A stretch of 64,000 nucleotides of DNA, taken from NCBI GenBank assembly GCA_010093685.1, contig MU006233.1:558001-622000 (forward strand), in the 5' to 3' direction. The translations under genes and the position numbers were made by a program. This document shows positions 11,639-21,904 of the stretch, one piece after another. This DNA is from Ophiobolus disseminans (taxonomy: Eukaryota > Ascomycota > Dothideomycetes > Pleosporales > Phaeosphaeriaceae). A model generated the notes under the pieces. That model saw nothing but the letters and a program-made list of their open reading frames with translations. It was not told where the DNA came from and ran no database searches. Numbering within the stretch: the first letter of the stretch is position 1; every line of letters begins with the position of its first letter.

Positions 11639-12838
11639 ATGGTCAAACATCATCTTATGATCGGCACATGGGTTAAGCCCGGTGTGATTATCACGGTCGC
11701 GTTTGACGATGAAACGTTGAAGCTGGAATTGGTGAAGAAAACGGAGATTCCTGAGGATGAGCCGATCAGCTGGATGGCCTTTGACGTATGCGCTTTCCCC
11801 ATGGTAACGAAACATATGCGCATTGGCTGATTGGAACATTTACAGCATCAAAGAAAGACCATTTATGGCGCGTCGATGAAGAAATGGAGCTCTCACGAAG
11901 TGAAGAAGCCCGATGAAATTGTGCACACTGGAAGCTTCAGTTTGGGCGGACACCCCAGGGCCAACGACGCAGACACTAAAACGCGCGCCATCTTCCTCCT
12001 ACCAGCAAAGAAGCCTCCGTACGCCGTGTACTGCAATCCCTTCTATGACTTCGCAGGCCATGGCAACATTTTCTCTGTCAATCCCTCTGGTCATCTTGTC
12101 GAGAACATTCAGGACTACGAGTACTGCGACAAGACAGCAATCCACGGCATGGTCTTCGACCCCAGCGAGACCTTTCTATACAGTGCGGATATGTGGGCGA
12201 ACCGAGTGTGGTGTCACAAGAAGAAAGACGAAGAAGGGAGGCTGGAGACAGTCGGATACACAGAAGCTCCTGCGCCAAAGGATCACCCACGATGGGTCGA
12301 GATGCATCCTAGTGGAGATTACCTGTACGCGTTGATGGAAGGAGGCAACAAACTGTGCGAATATGTGATTGATCCGCAGACAAAGCTGCCAATCTACACG
12401 CACAAGACATATCCCCTGATACCACCTGGTAAGTTCCCAAACCTCCACCACGAGCCAAGCGCTAATACCGGTATCATAGGCATCCCCAACGCAACCACAA
12501 TGTACCGCTCCGACGTCTGCTTCCTTACCAAGTCCGCACAATACCTCTTCGCCACATCGCGATCAAACTCCTTCGACCTCACGGGCTACATCGCCGCCTT
12601 CAAGATCGCACCGTCAGGCGCCATCGAGCGACAAATCTGCCTCAACCCGACACCTACATCTGGTGGGCATAGCAATGCGGTGTCACCGTGTCCGTGGAGC
12701 GACGAGTGGCTTGCGCTGACGGATGATGAGAAGGGTGGCGTGGAGATTTATAGATGGCATGATGAGTTTTTGGCGAGGGTTGCGAGGTTGGAGGTGGGTG
12801 AGAAGGGGTTTGGAATGAATGCTATTTGGTATGATTAG
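11639..12838 (+). CDS. 3-carboxy-cis,cis-muconate cyclase (lactonising enzyme)
   Basis: Three exons, 11639-11785, 11846-12428 and 12480-12838, give 362 residues. The second intron (51 bp, GTAAGT...CATAG with GCTAATAC branch) is a multiple of three with no stop, so retention would add 17 residues. The order MVKHHLMIGTW, EDEPISWMAFD, GASMKKWSSHEVK, GGHPRANDADTKTR, HGMVFDPSETFLYSAD, TPTSGGHSNAVSPCPWSDEW and GFGMNAIWYD closely matches the fungal seven-bladed propeller enzyme of the protocatechuate branch of the beta-ketoadipate pathway. It turns 3-carboxy-cis,cis-muconate into 3-carboxymuconolactone in the cytosol. An upstream in-frame ATG at 11588 exists, but 11639 matches the family start. No lesion is seen. 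Confidence 0.93.
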
Positions 12839-13299
12839 GAGTTAGCTAGACAGTGTATAGCACTTGCTTTGACATTGATATTTGCCGCAACTCCTTGCGA
12901 ATCAAGAATACACGTGCTTCGAAGATTTGCTGTGCAATCCGCACAGCCTTCTCTCTCTCGTACGATATATTTGCTTAAACTCTTTTTACACCTCCACAAC
13001 CCGAACTTTGTGCGCTCGGAATAGATTTCCGAGGATCGGAAAGAACCTTGAAATGAGGGGCATTTGCTGCATGGCGGGACCGCCATCTAAAGCTATGGTG
13101 CATTAGTGGCGGTCGGCAGATGCCACCGGGGTAGCTTTCATCCTCGGAGTTGTTCGTCATTGTATTGCGTTGGAATCCTCGATTTCAGACGAACTTCAAC
13201 TTCCAATCAATACTATTGCATCCTTATTCTAAGGTACAATTGCAGTCAGAACACGTACATCGACCCGAGACATTCAACATACTCCACCATATCCTGATC
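12839..13299. other. Intergenic between two ring-cleavage genes
   Basis: The 461 bp hold the 3' end of the muconate cyclase and the promoter of the EthD-hydrolase fusion. No gene or repeat is seen. Confidence 0.5.
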
Positions 13300-15065
13300 A
13301 TGGCATCCAAATCCACACCAGGCATCCTGTATGTGACCATGCAGCCCAAACAGGGTTTGCCGGACGCGCAATTCCACGACTGGTAAGTTGACCTCTCCTT
13401 AGTTGGATTCTCGCATCTTCAAAGCAACATCTGACACCATTGACTTCAAGGTACCAAAATGAACACGGTCCAAACCGGCTACGTCTACCCTTCTGCAGGA
13501 ATGGCTTCCGATACCGCGCCACCGATCTCGAGAGTCAGGCTGGCAGCCAAGAGAAGCCGGAGTGGATGGCAATTTACGACTTCGACGAACTCGAACACCT
13601 CACGCACGAAACATACTTGAAGCTGAGGAGTGCGCCGGTACAGAGTCAGAGGGAGAGAGATACGATGAAGCAAATCTTTGTGGATCGAAGGAATTACGAT
13701 TTACTGAAAGAGTGGAAGGGTGATGACTTTCGAGACCTGCAAAACGTGGAAAACGAAGGAGAGAAGAACGTTATGGTTGCAGTGAGCTTTCAACTACAAG
13801 ACGGTGCGGATAAGGAAAAAGAGCTGAGGAAGTGGTACGAAGAAGAGCATGTACCCCTGCTGCAGAAGGTTCCAGGGTGGAGGAGGACAAGAAGGTTCGT
13901 GACGAGCTACTTGGATCTTGAGAGTGGACATAGGAAAGAGACAGAGTTTCTTGCGCTGCATGAGTATGCGCCGAACAATGGACTCGGAGGGCCAGAGTTC
14001 AAGGCCGCTACTACGACTGAGTGGTGTGACAAGATATACAAGGATGTTGTCAAGGAGAGAAAGCGGAGAGTATACGACTTATACTATACCTTTGGAGCCG
14101 CACAGAGAGATTTGCAGAGTCTGGCGAGTAGCGATACGGTACCTGCAGAGTCAACCAACGGCCTGACAAAGTCATACCCAGCCCATACAACATCCGACAA
14201 GAGGCCCGCAATCGAGAGCTTCATCACAACCCCAGACGGCGTCGACCTCCCTTACCGCCTCGAAGGCTCTACCTCCCCAGACGCCCCCCTCATCATCCTC
14301 GCAAACAGCATCCTTGTCGACTACGGCATCTGGGACGACTTCGTCACCCACTTCCTCAAGCTCACCGACAACTCCTACCGCATCCTCCGCTACAACACCC
14401 GCGGGCGCAACACCCTCTCACCAAATTCCACATCCCCCATCAACATTGACCTTCTCACAAAAGACGTCATTTCCCTCCTGGACGCTCTGCGCATCAAACA
14501 AGCATCCATCATCGGCGTATCTCTCGGCGGCGCAACGGCACTCAACGCAGGCCTGTCGTACCCCGATCGCATCGCAGCTTTCATCGCATGCGACACCAAC
14601 GCCTTCGCGCCGCCCTCAAATGCAAACGCGTGGAATGACCGCGTCGCCATGTGCGAGAAACAAGCCGCGACTTCATCTTCGGGCGAAGCTATCGTCGGCA
14701 CAGACCTCGCCGAAGCCACGGTGCGCAGATGGTTCGTGCCCGAGTCGTACAACGACACTGCCCTGGCTGAGAAAATTGAGCGCGTGAAAACTATGGTTGC
14801 GAATAATTCCCTGTCTGGGTTTAGGGAGTCGGTTGTCGCGCTGCATCAGTATGATATCAGGGAGAAAATGGCGGGGTATAAAGGTAAAGGCGCGTTTCTG
14901 GTGGGCGCGGGGGACGGCGTGTTGCCGAAGACCATGAAGGAGAACATGGCGCAGAAACTTGGGGGTGGGGTGGAGTTGAGGGTTGTAGATGGGGCGGGGC
15001 ATTTGCCGATGGTGGAGAGGCCCGAGGAGGTGGCGAGGTTTGTGGGGGAGTTTTTGGGACGGTAG
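13300..15065 (+). CDS. EthD/ABM-like tandem domains fused to 3-oxoadipate enol-lactonase-like hydrolase
   Basis: Two exons, 13300-13382 and 13451-15065, over a 68-bp intron that splits a Trp codon, give 565 residues. Residues 1 to about 110 and about 115-230 look like two copies of a dimeric alpha-beta barrel (EthD type): the first has FHDWYQNEHGPNRLRL, the second LRKWYEEEHVPLLQKVPGW, each with the W-x3-EH-x-P pattern. A linker rich in S and T (about 240-265) follows. An alpha/beta-hydrolase then covers 270-565, with nucleophile Ser385 in GVSLGG, an acid in the GAGDGVLP region and a late His in GAGHLPMVERP, very like 3-oxoadipate enol-lactonase. That enzyme hydrolyses beta-ketoadipate enol-lactone to beta-ketoadipate. 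Position beside the muconate cyclase supports this role. The function of the EthD-like half is unknown; it may bind or isomerise the lactone. Confidence 0.88.
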
Positions 15066-15397
15066 AGAGGGGGGATTGGGGTGTTGTGGTGTCAAAGTTG
15101 AAGGGATACACGGGTGTGGGGAGGATGAATAGACGGGCTGTATTGGATCCTGAATGGATTCGCCGCACTAGTAGGATATTCCTTTGTACGTGGCTTTGTA
15201 TTATGTGGTGATGTGTAGGTTCAGTCGCGATGACACAAGCACGAAGCCTTGCTACGCTAAGAGATATACAACTTTTCTCGCAAAGCGAAGATATGTTCTA
15301 TCCAGATGTTTCCAGCATACAAATGCCTGTATATGCTCAAACAACTTGTGTAACCCAAGTCTGTCGAGGGCAGAACGTTGCAAATGTTAATGCTCTG
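15066..15397. other. Intergenic, no gene seen
   Basis: The 3' flanks of the hydrolase fusion and of the broken BTB gene face each other here. Nothing further can be supported. Confidence 0.5.
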
Positions 15398-16366
15398 CTA
15401 TGTGGCAATGGTAGTATTAGACGGATTTTCCAAGGGGAGCTCAATGCTCCATTCGTATAAAAGCATGTGATACGCCAGCTCGAGTCTAGCTTCGAGCGCC
15501 TCTTTGAGGGCAAAGTACATGCCGTAGTGATGTTTTTCGCGGACGAGGTATGCGGCTACCAGTCTCTTCAGCCTTGTATCCTGCTGAGGAGTGCTTGTGT
15601 AGACCTCATCGACTATTTGAAAGAATTGTTACCTGTGAAGACCTACTTCAAGCCGGCTTCGAATTTCTCGTACGTGAGGTCTTTTAGGCCGCTGACGTTG
15701 TACTTCTCTGCTAATGCGTACACGTCGGCGTGAATGCTCAGGTCGTCCGCGTGTACAAGGAGTGGTAGATTTTGGGTCGTGTTGTTCGCGTGTTCGTTCT
15801 TCCACATCTCGGTGGCTTCTTTCAAAAAAACCATATGCTCGCGGTTCTTAAGAACTAGTTTGAAAATTGTAGGAGTAGGACTTGTTTGCTGTATCGTTGA
15901 TTAGTAGCTGCACCCATGAAGCTTATGTTACTTGTGTCATGCCGTCTGGAGATTATGTTTGTCTCTCCAATTTCCTGCCAGCAGTGTTGCGGACAAAATC
16001 TAGAGACTTTGATCATAATGTCGTCTCTGGTTCCTTCGAATACTCTTCACTGTTTCCCAGTCCAGTTGAAACGCCCATGGTCCTTCAATCAGCTCCGATG
16101 GAATGTGATAGTCGAGTTCATAGAGATACTGGATCATGTACTTGACAATCTCCGGCTCATCGTCCGCGAGGTCTATCTTCCCTTCCTCGGCCTCCTTTCC
16201 GAATCTGCTTGCAGCGTCGAAGAAATTGCATTGCGAGCACACAAAAGACTTAAGCACATTGTAGGTGTCAGTGCCGCATATAATCAAAAAAGTCTGAGTG
16301 CTTCCCTGTGTCGAGCAGGGACTTCATCGACTCGTGAAATTCGTCAAATCTCCGCTTGTGGCTCAT
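15398..16366 (-). pseudogene. BTB/POZ domain protein, broken
   Basis: From an ATG at 16366 the frame reads a BTB start (RRFDEFHESMKSLLDTGKHS DF) and then breaks at a run of six T (16286-16291 as A on the plus strand). Five T would continue the frame into LIICGTDTYNVLKSFVCSQC, the standard BTB core, and on to about 16000. A second block in another frame (15643-15834) holds LSIHADVYALAEKYNVSGLK, the region after the BTB domain, ending in a TAG. A third block (15398-15620, IVDEVYTSTPQQDTRLKRLV) completes the usual order. The blocks are in correct family order but need at least one frameshift and two stop corrections. BTB domains mediate protein contacts, often with Cul3 ligases. A sequencing slip at the T run could explain only the first break. 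Confidence 0.75.
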
Positions 16367-16709
16367 ATCGCAATACATGTCTACGAATTCTAGACAGCGT
16401 CCCTCTATCTTCCGATAGCCTAGATGTATACACGGAGAAAGGCCGCCGGTGCAGACGCGGTGGGTGGCGCGCTCGCGACGCGTAAATGACGATCGTGTTT
16501 GGGGGATGGAGGCTCGTTTGATAAATTGGAGGGCTTATGGTGGAAGAGGACGGCTAGTCCAAGCTGGAAACGAGAAGCTTCAGCCTTCAGGGCTCGTTTC
16601 GTGAGGCTCATTTGCAGGGAAACATGCTCCGCGCGCTAAATCACCTCACGCAGCACGTGGCAGCGCGTCCAAACATCAAACGCAATCTCACATTCTAGCA
16701 AAGCTTTTC

Positions 16710-16901
16710 TCAAGCAACAACGTCTGATAGTACAAAGTGTATGCACTCTTCGGCCTTTTTGCGCGGTCTGAGGGGGTACGCTGTGGGAGCATCGATTTCA
16801 GTATGTGTTCTCGACATTACTCCTTCAGCTTTGGTTTCGGGGTCCTGACGCGCGATGGATAACCCAGCCAATGCAGCGACACCAAGTGTGAAGATCTTCA
16901 T
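16710..16901 (-). CDS. Possible small secreted protein
   Basis: A 63-residue frame starting MKIFTLGVAALAGLSIA, which looks like a signal peptide, followed by a polar tail with one Cys. An upstream in-frame ATG at 16946 exists. There is no family match and no second exon was found. It could be chance in a gene-poor stretch. Confidence 0.25.
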   Translation of the reverse strand: MKIFTLGVAALAGLSIARQDPETKAEGVMSRTHTEIDAPTAYPLRPRKKAEECIHFVLSDVVA

Positions 16902-16949
16902 AACATGTGCGCCTGGCATTTTGAGGATGATGTTTTTGATTTGCATGCT

Positions 16950-17460
16950 ATTGTGCCAGGAGGCATTCTAGTGGCATGGGGTTTGTGCGGATCATTCAAG
17001 GCGTTGGCCGCTTCAATGGGAAAAGATATGACGTACGTATGGCTCACGGTGACAAACTCCTATCCTGTAGGTGAAGCAAGACGTCACTCAATCACGCCCC
17101 GAACTTCTTCTGTCGCTGAATAGCCCATCGAGGAAGCCCTCAGTTCAATATGAACAATGAAAAGAGCTTCGTAGAGTTAGATGAACACTTCCATAATATG
17201 TTCAAGAAGAGGCATGTACCCTCGCAGAGAGGGTTGAGTCACATCAGCATGACGCTTGGTTTTGGTATAGTGGCATATGGACTAGGGCATATTGTTAGTG
17301 AAACACGCGCAAATTTACACACCTCACTGTTCACCACACGCTCCTGCACGCTAGCGCAAGTAACTTTCACGAGGTACACATGGTCAGAGCTCTATGACTG
17401 GCCCGCTAGCACACTTTACACACGTTCTAGGTAACACAATGAAACCACTTCTGCTGAGAA
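16950..17460. other. Gene-poor stretch
   Basis: No frame with family features. The AT-rich segment upstream of the 2EXR remnant holds nothing that can be supported. Confidence 0.5.
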
Positions 17461-18022
17461 TTGCTCGACTCATCTATTGGAAACGCATCCACAAGAACCC
17501 TTCCAACCGCAGACTTTCTTTGCCTTCCACGTGAGCTAATGGACAAGGTATGGGAGTTTGCAAACATCGACGAGCCAAAAGTATTTCTGCTCCAACCGGG
17601 TATGACGCCCTCGCACCGTCGAGGTCCGTTACAAGCTGGAACGATGGAGTAAGAAATGGTCAGAGGGAACCGGGTGGAATTGGAAGTAGTGGTCAGAAGG
17701 ATCAGGGCCGGATTAGACGGCAGGACCTTAAGGCTGGGCGACTATGAAGAGGTGGCACCGATGTTTTGCGAAGAGATGAAAGGCTGCGAGATATGAGGAA
17801 AAAGAAAATCCTGCGTTCGATATACTTGTGTCGAGACATCCATTACGACACGTGGAGAGGCGTTCCGCGACTACTCGAAGCGACCGACTTTGGGGGGACT
17901 GGATTCTTTGAGGGCTTGATGTACGGCTACGTTGCAAGGGGTAATTCCATGGGGTGCACAGCGTATGTGTCACCCCAACAATCAAGCTACACATTCCTCA
18001 GCGCAGATAGACCGCTTGTCTA
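17461..18022 (+). pseudogene. 2EXR-like gene remnant
   Basis: An opening frame (17461-17652) contains TADFLCLPRELMDKVWEFA, the N-terminal signature of the 2EXR/F-box-like fungal family. The same theme continues in other frames: RTVEVRYKLERWSKKW near 17620 before a TAG, and IHYDTWRGVPRLLEATDFGG within 17766-18022. At least two stops (near 17690 and 17730) and frame changes separate the pieces and no clean introns bridge them, so this is read as a decayed copy. Function unknown. Confidence 0.45.
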
Positions 18023-18085
18023 AATCAGAATGATTACGTATACATGCAATATACTAGCTCTTCTCTTCATCAACAAACCCACTAC

Positions 18086-18209
18086 GGGCCGGTAACTCAA
18101 CGGTAGAGGTTCGTACAACTTGACTTCCACATCCTCAACAGGTCGCTGACAAGTCTGCAGTGTAGGATTGCAGATCCTGAGGTAACCGGTTCGACTCCGG
18201 TTCGGCCCT
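18086..18209 (+). tRNA. tRNA-Cys(GCA) with a 52-nt GT...AG insertion
   Basis: Joining 18086-18108 to 18161-18209 gives a 72-nt cloverleaf. The acceptor GGGCCGG pairs with TCGGCCC, the D stem is ACTC/GAGT, and the anticodon arm is TAGGA-TTGCAGA-TCCTG with anticodon GCA. The T arm is ACCGG-TTCGACT-CCGGT, and base 73 is T, the usual tRNA-Cys identity base. Box A (TAACTCAACGG) and box B (GGTTCGACTCC) are both present. The 52 nt at 18109-18160 sit between bases 24 and 25, not at the usual 37/38 intron site. They start GTTCGT and end CTGCAG, with CTGAC ending 10 nt before the end, like a small spliceosomal intron. A T5 run at 18221-18225 would end Pol III transcription. Confidence 0.85.
18109..18160 (+). 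other. Intron-like insertion inside tRNA-Cys
   Basis: 52 bp with donor GTTCGT, branch-like CGCTGAC and acceptor CTGCAG. Size and signals match the protein-gene introns in this window (43-80 bp, CTRAC about 10 nt before AG). Its removal restores an exact D stem and tRNA length. Whether it is spliced is not known. Confidence 0.6.
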
Positions 18210-18220
18210 GTCTTAGTTTC

Positions 18221-18225
18221 TTTTT
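18221..18225 (+). terminator. Pol III terminator of tRNA-Cys
   Basis: A run of five T, 12 nt after the tRNA 3' end. Confidence 0.7.
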
Positions 18226-18782
18226 GCTTGTTGGTTTTGCTGTTTGCTCAAGTGAGAGAATGATTGACTGCGCTGGTGTTAAAGAATAGGACAGTGATTT
18301 GCAAACACATGTTGGATTGTCAGGGGAATCGATGAGCGAGCGAGAAAGCAAACAATTTCGGTCGTTGCAAACAAAGACACTGCGCAAAATTATACCCCAT
18401 GTGGCTGATGTGAGTGTATATTCGCAGTAGACAGGAAGTGTGGAAGACGTTCCGGGCCGGCGTCCGAAGTGCTGTACCGGTAAAGCGGGGTTGGCGTGGC
18501 TGTTTCCTTCCAACACCGACCGGGAAAGTTCATCCTTCAACACTTCAAAGATCGCATGCGAGCAACCGCGATGGCTCGGAGCGTCGGATCACCAGCGTCT
18601 GTAGCAATCCAGTGGGCGTTAGGGCGTGTGCCATTCAGATGACTACAAGGATCTGCTAATATTATAAGCATGTTGTGCTGAATAATAACTGGATGTGATG
18701 TAAATGTAGGCACTCACACCTTCCTTTCGCTTCTCTATTCTCATCGCAGACTCTTTTCCTCAGATTTGCAGCTCGGGTCATC
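18226..18782. other. Intergenic, no gene seen
   Basis: The segment between the tRNA terminator and the SDR gene. Overlapping frames on both strands lack family features. A pyrimidine-rich tract precedes the SDR start at 18783. Confidence 0.5.
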
Positions 18783-19573
18783 ATGAAGGACAAAGTCATC
18801 GTCATCACCGGGGCCGCATCTGGCATGGGCCTTGAAACAGCTCGACTTTTCGCAAGCAACGGCGCCAAATTGTCACTCGCAGACGTCCAAGAAAAGCCAC
18901 TGAAAGAGCTGGAAGCCGAACTTCAACAGTCAGGAGCACAAGTCATGACCCAAGTCGTCGACATAAGAGACCGCAAAGCCGTCGAAGCATGGATCGTAAC
19001 CACAGTCGAGAAATTTGGAAAGCTGGACGGCGCCGCAAATCTCGCCGGTGTCATCGGCAAGCAAGCAAACATAGGCGAGATTAGCGACATCGACGATGAT
19101 GACTGGGACTTTGTCATGGGAGTGAACGTCATCGGGTTGAGAAACTGCCTGCGTGCTCAAGTTCCGCATTTCAACGAGGGTGCTTCTATCGTCAACGCAG
19201 CCAGCATACTCGGAGTCATCGGCGCAGCGAAGAACCTCGCTTACTGCGCTTCAAAGCATGCAGTCGTTGGCATGACAAGAACCGCCGCGAAAGAGCTAGG
19301 ACCGAAGAAGATTAGAGTGAATTGCATATGCCCGTACGTATTTAGCTGTTGCCATGAAGAAAAGCACTGACATATAGTAGAGGACCAATCGATACACCAA
19401 TGTTGAGAAAGTCGGTAGAGATCAAAGGCTCCGCGACGGACTGGAGTTTCCTGGCGCTGAGGAGGATGGCGGATCAGAAGGAAGTCCCACCGTTGATTGA
19501 GTTTCTTATTTCTGATAAGTCTTCTTTCATTACAGGGAATGCGATGCAGATTGATGGTGGATGGTTCTGCTAG
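18783..19573 (+). CDS. Short-chain dehydrogenase/reductase
   Basis: Two exons, 18783-19333 and 19381-19573, with a 47-bp GTACGT...CACTGACATATAGTAG intron spliced at the second TAG, give 247 residues. Classical SDR features are ITGAASGMGLETA (NAD(P)-binding TGxxxGxG), ADVQ after strand 2 (hinting at NAD preference), NLAG, the catalytic Ser in NAASILG, YCASKHA (YxxxK) and, rebuilt across the intron, CPGPIDTPML. The C-terminus QIDGGWFC is typical. It would oxidise or reduce a hydroxyl or keto group of an unknown small molecule. Together with the EthD protein and a second SDR it forms a same-strand trio that could serve one pathway. Confidence 0.9.
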
Positions 19574-19892
19574 GTGTCGCAGGATGCTGTGAAACAGTCG
19601 ATGAGGCAATCGTATATAATGCGTATCGTAACCCACGAGGACTTCAAATATACTTTAAGACAGCTGGGAAGAGAGCCGAGATTCATTTACTCTACATCTT
19701 GCTGCTGATCTTGATGAGAGTCAAACGTCGTTCATGATGTCATGACTTGTAATCCAGCCTACAGCGAAGTCTAGTCAGACAATTTGGCAAGAAACCTGCC
19801 TTCTCACAGACCACCGGGATTCTTCCCAAACTTGTACAGCCTCAGAACCTGCCTCAACTGCCCTTTCTGCTGTCTCCTGAGTATGCTTGGTC
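19574..19892. other. Intergenic, no gene seen
   Basis: 319 bp between SDR and EthD gene; presumably the EthD promoter. Confidence 0.5.
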
Positions 19893-20374
19893 ATGTCGAA
19901 CGACCAGCTAATACGCATCACCGTCTGCGCGAGACGCAATCCCAAGCTTTCCGAAGACGAGTTCAACGATCACTGGGCGAATAAACATGGTCCCTTGATC
20001 ACGTCCTGGCTCCAGAAGCACAACTGTGTGAAGTACGTCCAGGTATGGCGCCCTGTTGCTTCAAGTCCCATCGATCTTGAAGCTCATCGCCTATCTATCG
20101 TCCATGGCTCATGGATTTCTAGTATCACACAGTCTCAGTGCATAAATCGCGCCTGACGCAGTCCACATTGTCTTACGATGGCATCGCCGACTTCTGGTAC
20201 AAGTCATTCGAGGACTTTGAGCGGGCATACGAAGATGAGTACTACTTGACCGTTGTCAAGAAAGACGAGGAGTACCTGTTTGATATGGGTAGTTTGGAAG
20301 TCACAGCGGGTGTTGAGCAACCAGTGATCGAAGGTGGGAAAGCTGTGACTGGGCAGGCGGCAAATAGAGCGTGA
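19893..20374 (+). CDS. EthD domain protein
   Basis: Two exons, 19893-20042 and 20123-20374, joined over an 80-bp GTATGG...TTTCTAG intron, give 133 residues. The intron join KYVQ|YHTVSVHKS matches the EthD family, which also shows FNDHWANKHGPL near the N-terminus and YDGIADFWYKSFEDFERAY after the intron. EthD proteins are small dimeric alpha-beta barrels; in fungi they are frequent in aromatic polyketide clusters, where some cyclise, decarboxylate or oxidise anthrone-type products. Here it lies between two SDR genes on the same strand. The substrate is unknown. Confidence 0.85.
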
Positions 20375-20975
20375 TATGACTGGAAGGTATCTCTGCATGC
20401 TACACAGTTGTCTTCATGCGGAGAAAGCTGAGCATAATAGTGCATGGTAGTCGCCAGCAAGTATTGGAAGATTAGTTCATGTCACACGCACCTACCCCAC
20501 AGGCGAGGGGTAATCTCTAATATAGACCAAGGAAGGCGCGGTCGATCTAAAATCTACATCACTCAATCTATGCATGCACCACGACTCACCTACGGAAGGA
20601 TGTCCATCTTGCTGACTCGCGACACTGTACCACAGAGGTGCAAACTACACGTCCTGCAATGATGCTTTCCACAAACAAGCAATTGCTGTCACGCCCGCGG
20701 CGGCGCACGCCCCAACTCTGCGCTTGCATTTCAACTAACAATAAGGATACATCCATCACAAGATAGTCGCAAGCCAATACATGTTTCAGTCATGTCCGAG
20801 TCCCCTCACTTTGTGGTACGCAATGGCGTCGAGCATCGCGCCCAGATCGTCGGTTTCCCTTACCCGAACCCACCCGAGCCAATGGCATACTTCACCATCT
20901 TCGCCAAACATTGCGTACTGCCCAAATACAATCTTACCCCTACATTCCAACACCTGACATCCCAACTATCACATC
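20375..20975. other. Intergenic, no gene seen
   Basis: 601 bp upstream of the second SDR gene. No supportable gene; contains its promoter. Confidence 0.5.
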
Positions 20976-21904
20976 ATGTCTTCTATCGATCAACCGCTGA
21001 ACGGAAAGATCCTTCTCATCACGGGAGGCGCGTCAGGTAGCTAATCCCATATCAACTCAAACACGGCCTAAAGCTCACCATATTAGGTATTGGTCTCAGT
21101 CTCACCAAACAAGCCCACGATATCGGCGCAAAAGTTCTTGTAGCCGATCTCAAAACCACATCCGACTTCGATACATTCGCGGCTGGCAAAAACAACATCC
21201 TCTACGTTCAATCGGATGTGACGCAATGGCGCGACTTCACCAAAATGTTTGACGCATGCGAGAAGAAATGGAACGACGTCCCTGATGCATACGGTATTTG
21301 CGCTGGCTTGTTTGACCCGCCTTTCTCGAACTTTTGGCAGGACCCGGAGCAAGATGAGGGCTACAAGCAGGTCGACGTCAACGTTAATCATCCGATCAAA
21401 CTCACGCGAATGGCGTTGAGGAAGAGCTTGAGCAAAGGGAAGCGAGCGAGCGTGTGCATCATCGCATCAGTTGGCGGATTAACAGGAAGCATCGCCGCAC
21501 CGTTGTACTGCGCAACAAAGCACGCCATGGTCGGCTTCGTGAAGTCAATGAAAGACACGGAGCCGCTCACTGGAGTCAAGATCACCACGTTGTGTCCCGG
21601 CGGCGTCATGACACCGCTTTTCGACGCACAGAAACTGAAGCAATACTCCGTCACAGAAAACCGGTCTCTTACACCGGAAGTCTGCGCTGCGCATCTGCTC
21701 GACTTGCTGCAGAAGAAGGAGTACGCTTGCGGAAGTGTACTGGAGGTCACGCTGAAGGGCAGCAGACTCATCCCGGAGTGGAACATTCCGCCACCTGAGG
21801 GCGAGGGCACGGGCCAGGAAATGATGACGGATGAGTTTGTCGGTAACTTGTTAGGACCCATCAAGGCGAAGCTGGAAAGCGAGAGGGGCGGATCAAAGAT
21901 TTAG
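20976..21904 (+). CDS. Short-chain dehydrogenase/reductase (15-PGDH-like)
   Basis: Two exons, 20976-21036 and 21087-21904, over a 50-bp intron inside the cofactor-binding Gly motif (ITGGAS|GIGLS), give 292 residues. ADLK after strand 2 suggests NAD. The catalytic Ser is in IIASVGGLTGS and the Tyr/Lys pair in LYCATKHAMVGF; CPGGVMTPLF follows. The C-terminal extension of about 60 residues (PEWNIPPPEGEGTG) resembles fungal 15-hydroxyprostaglandin-dehydrogenase-like SDRs. An oxidoreductase on an unknown hydroxy or keto substrate. The gene shares strand and neighbourhood with the EthD protein and the first SDR. Confidence 0.9.

Noticed and set aside
18109..18160. Canonical tRNA intron at 37/38
   Set aside because: The anticodon loop TTGCAGA is complete and uninterrupted; the insertion is in the D-stem region.
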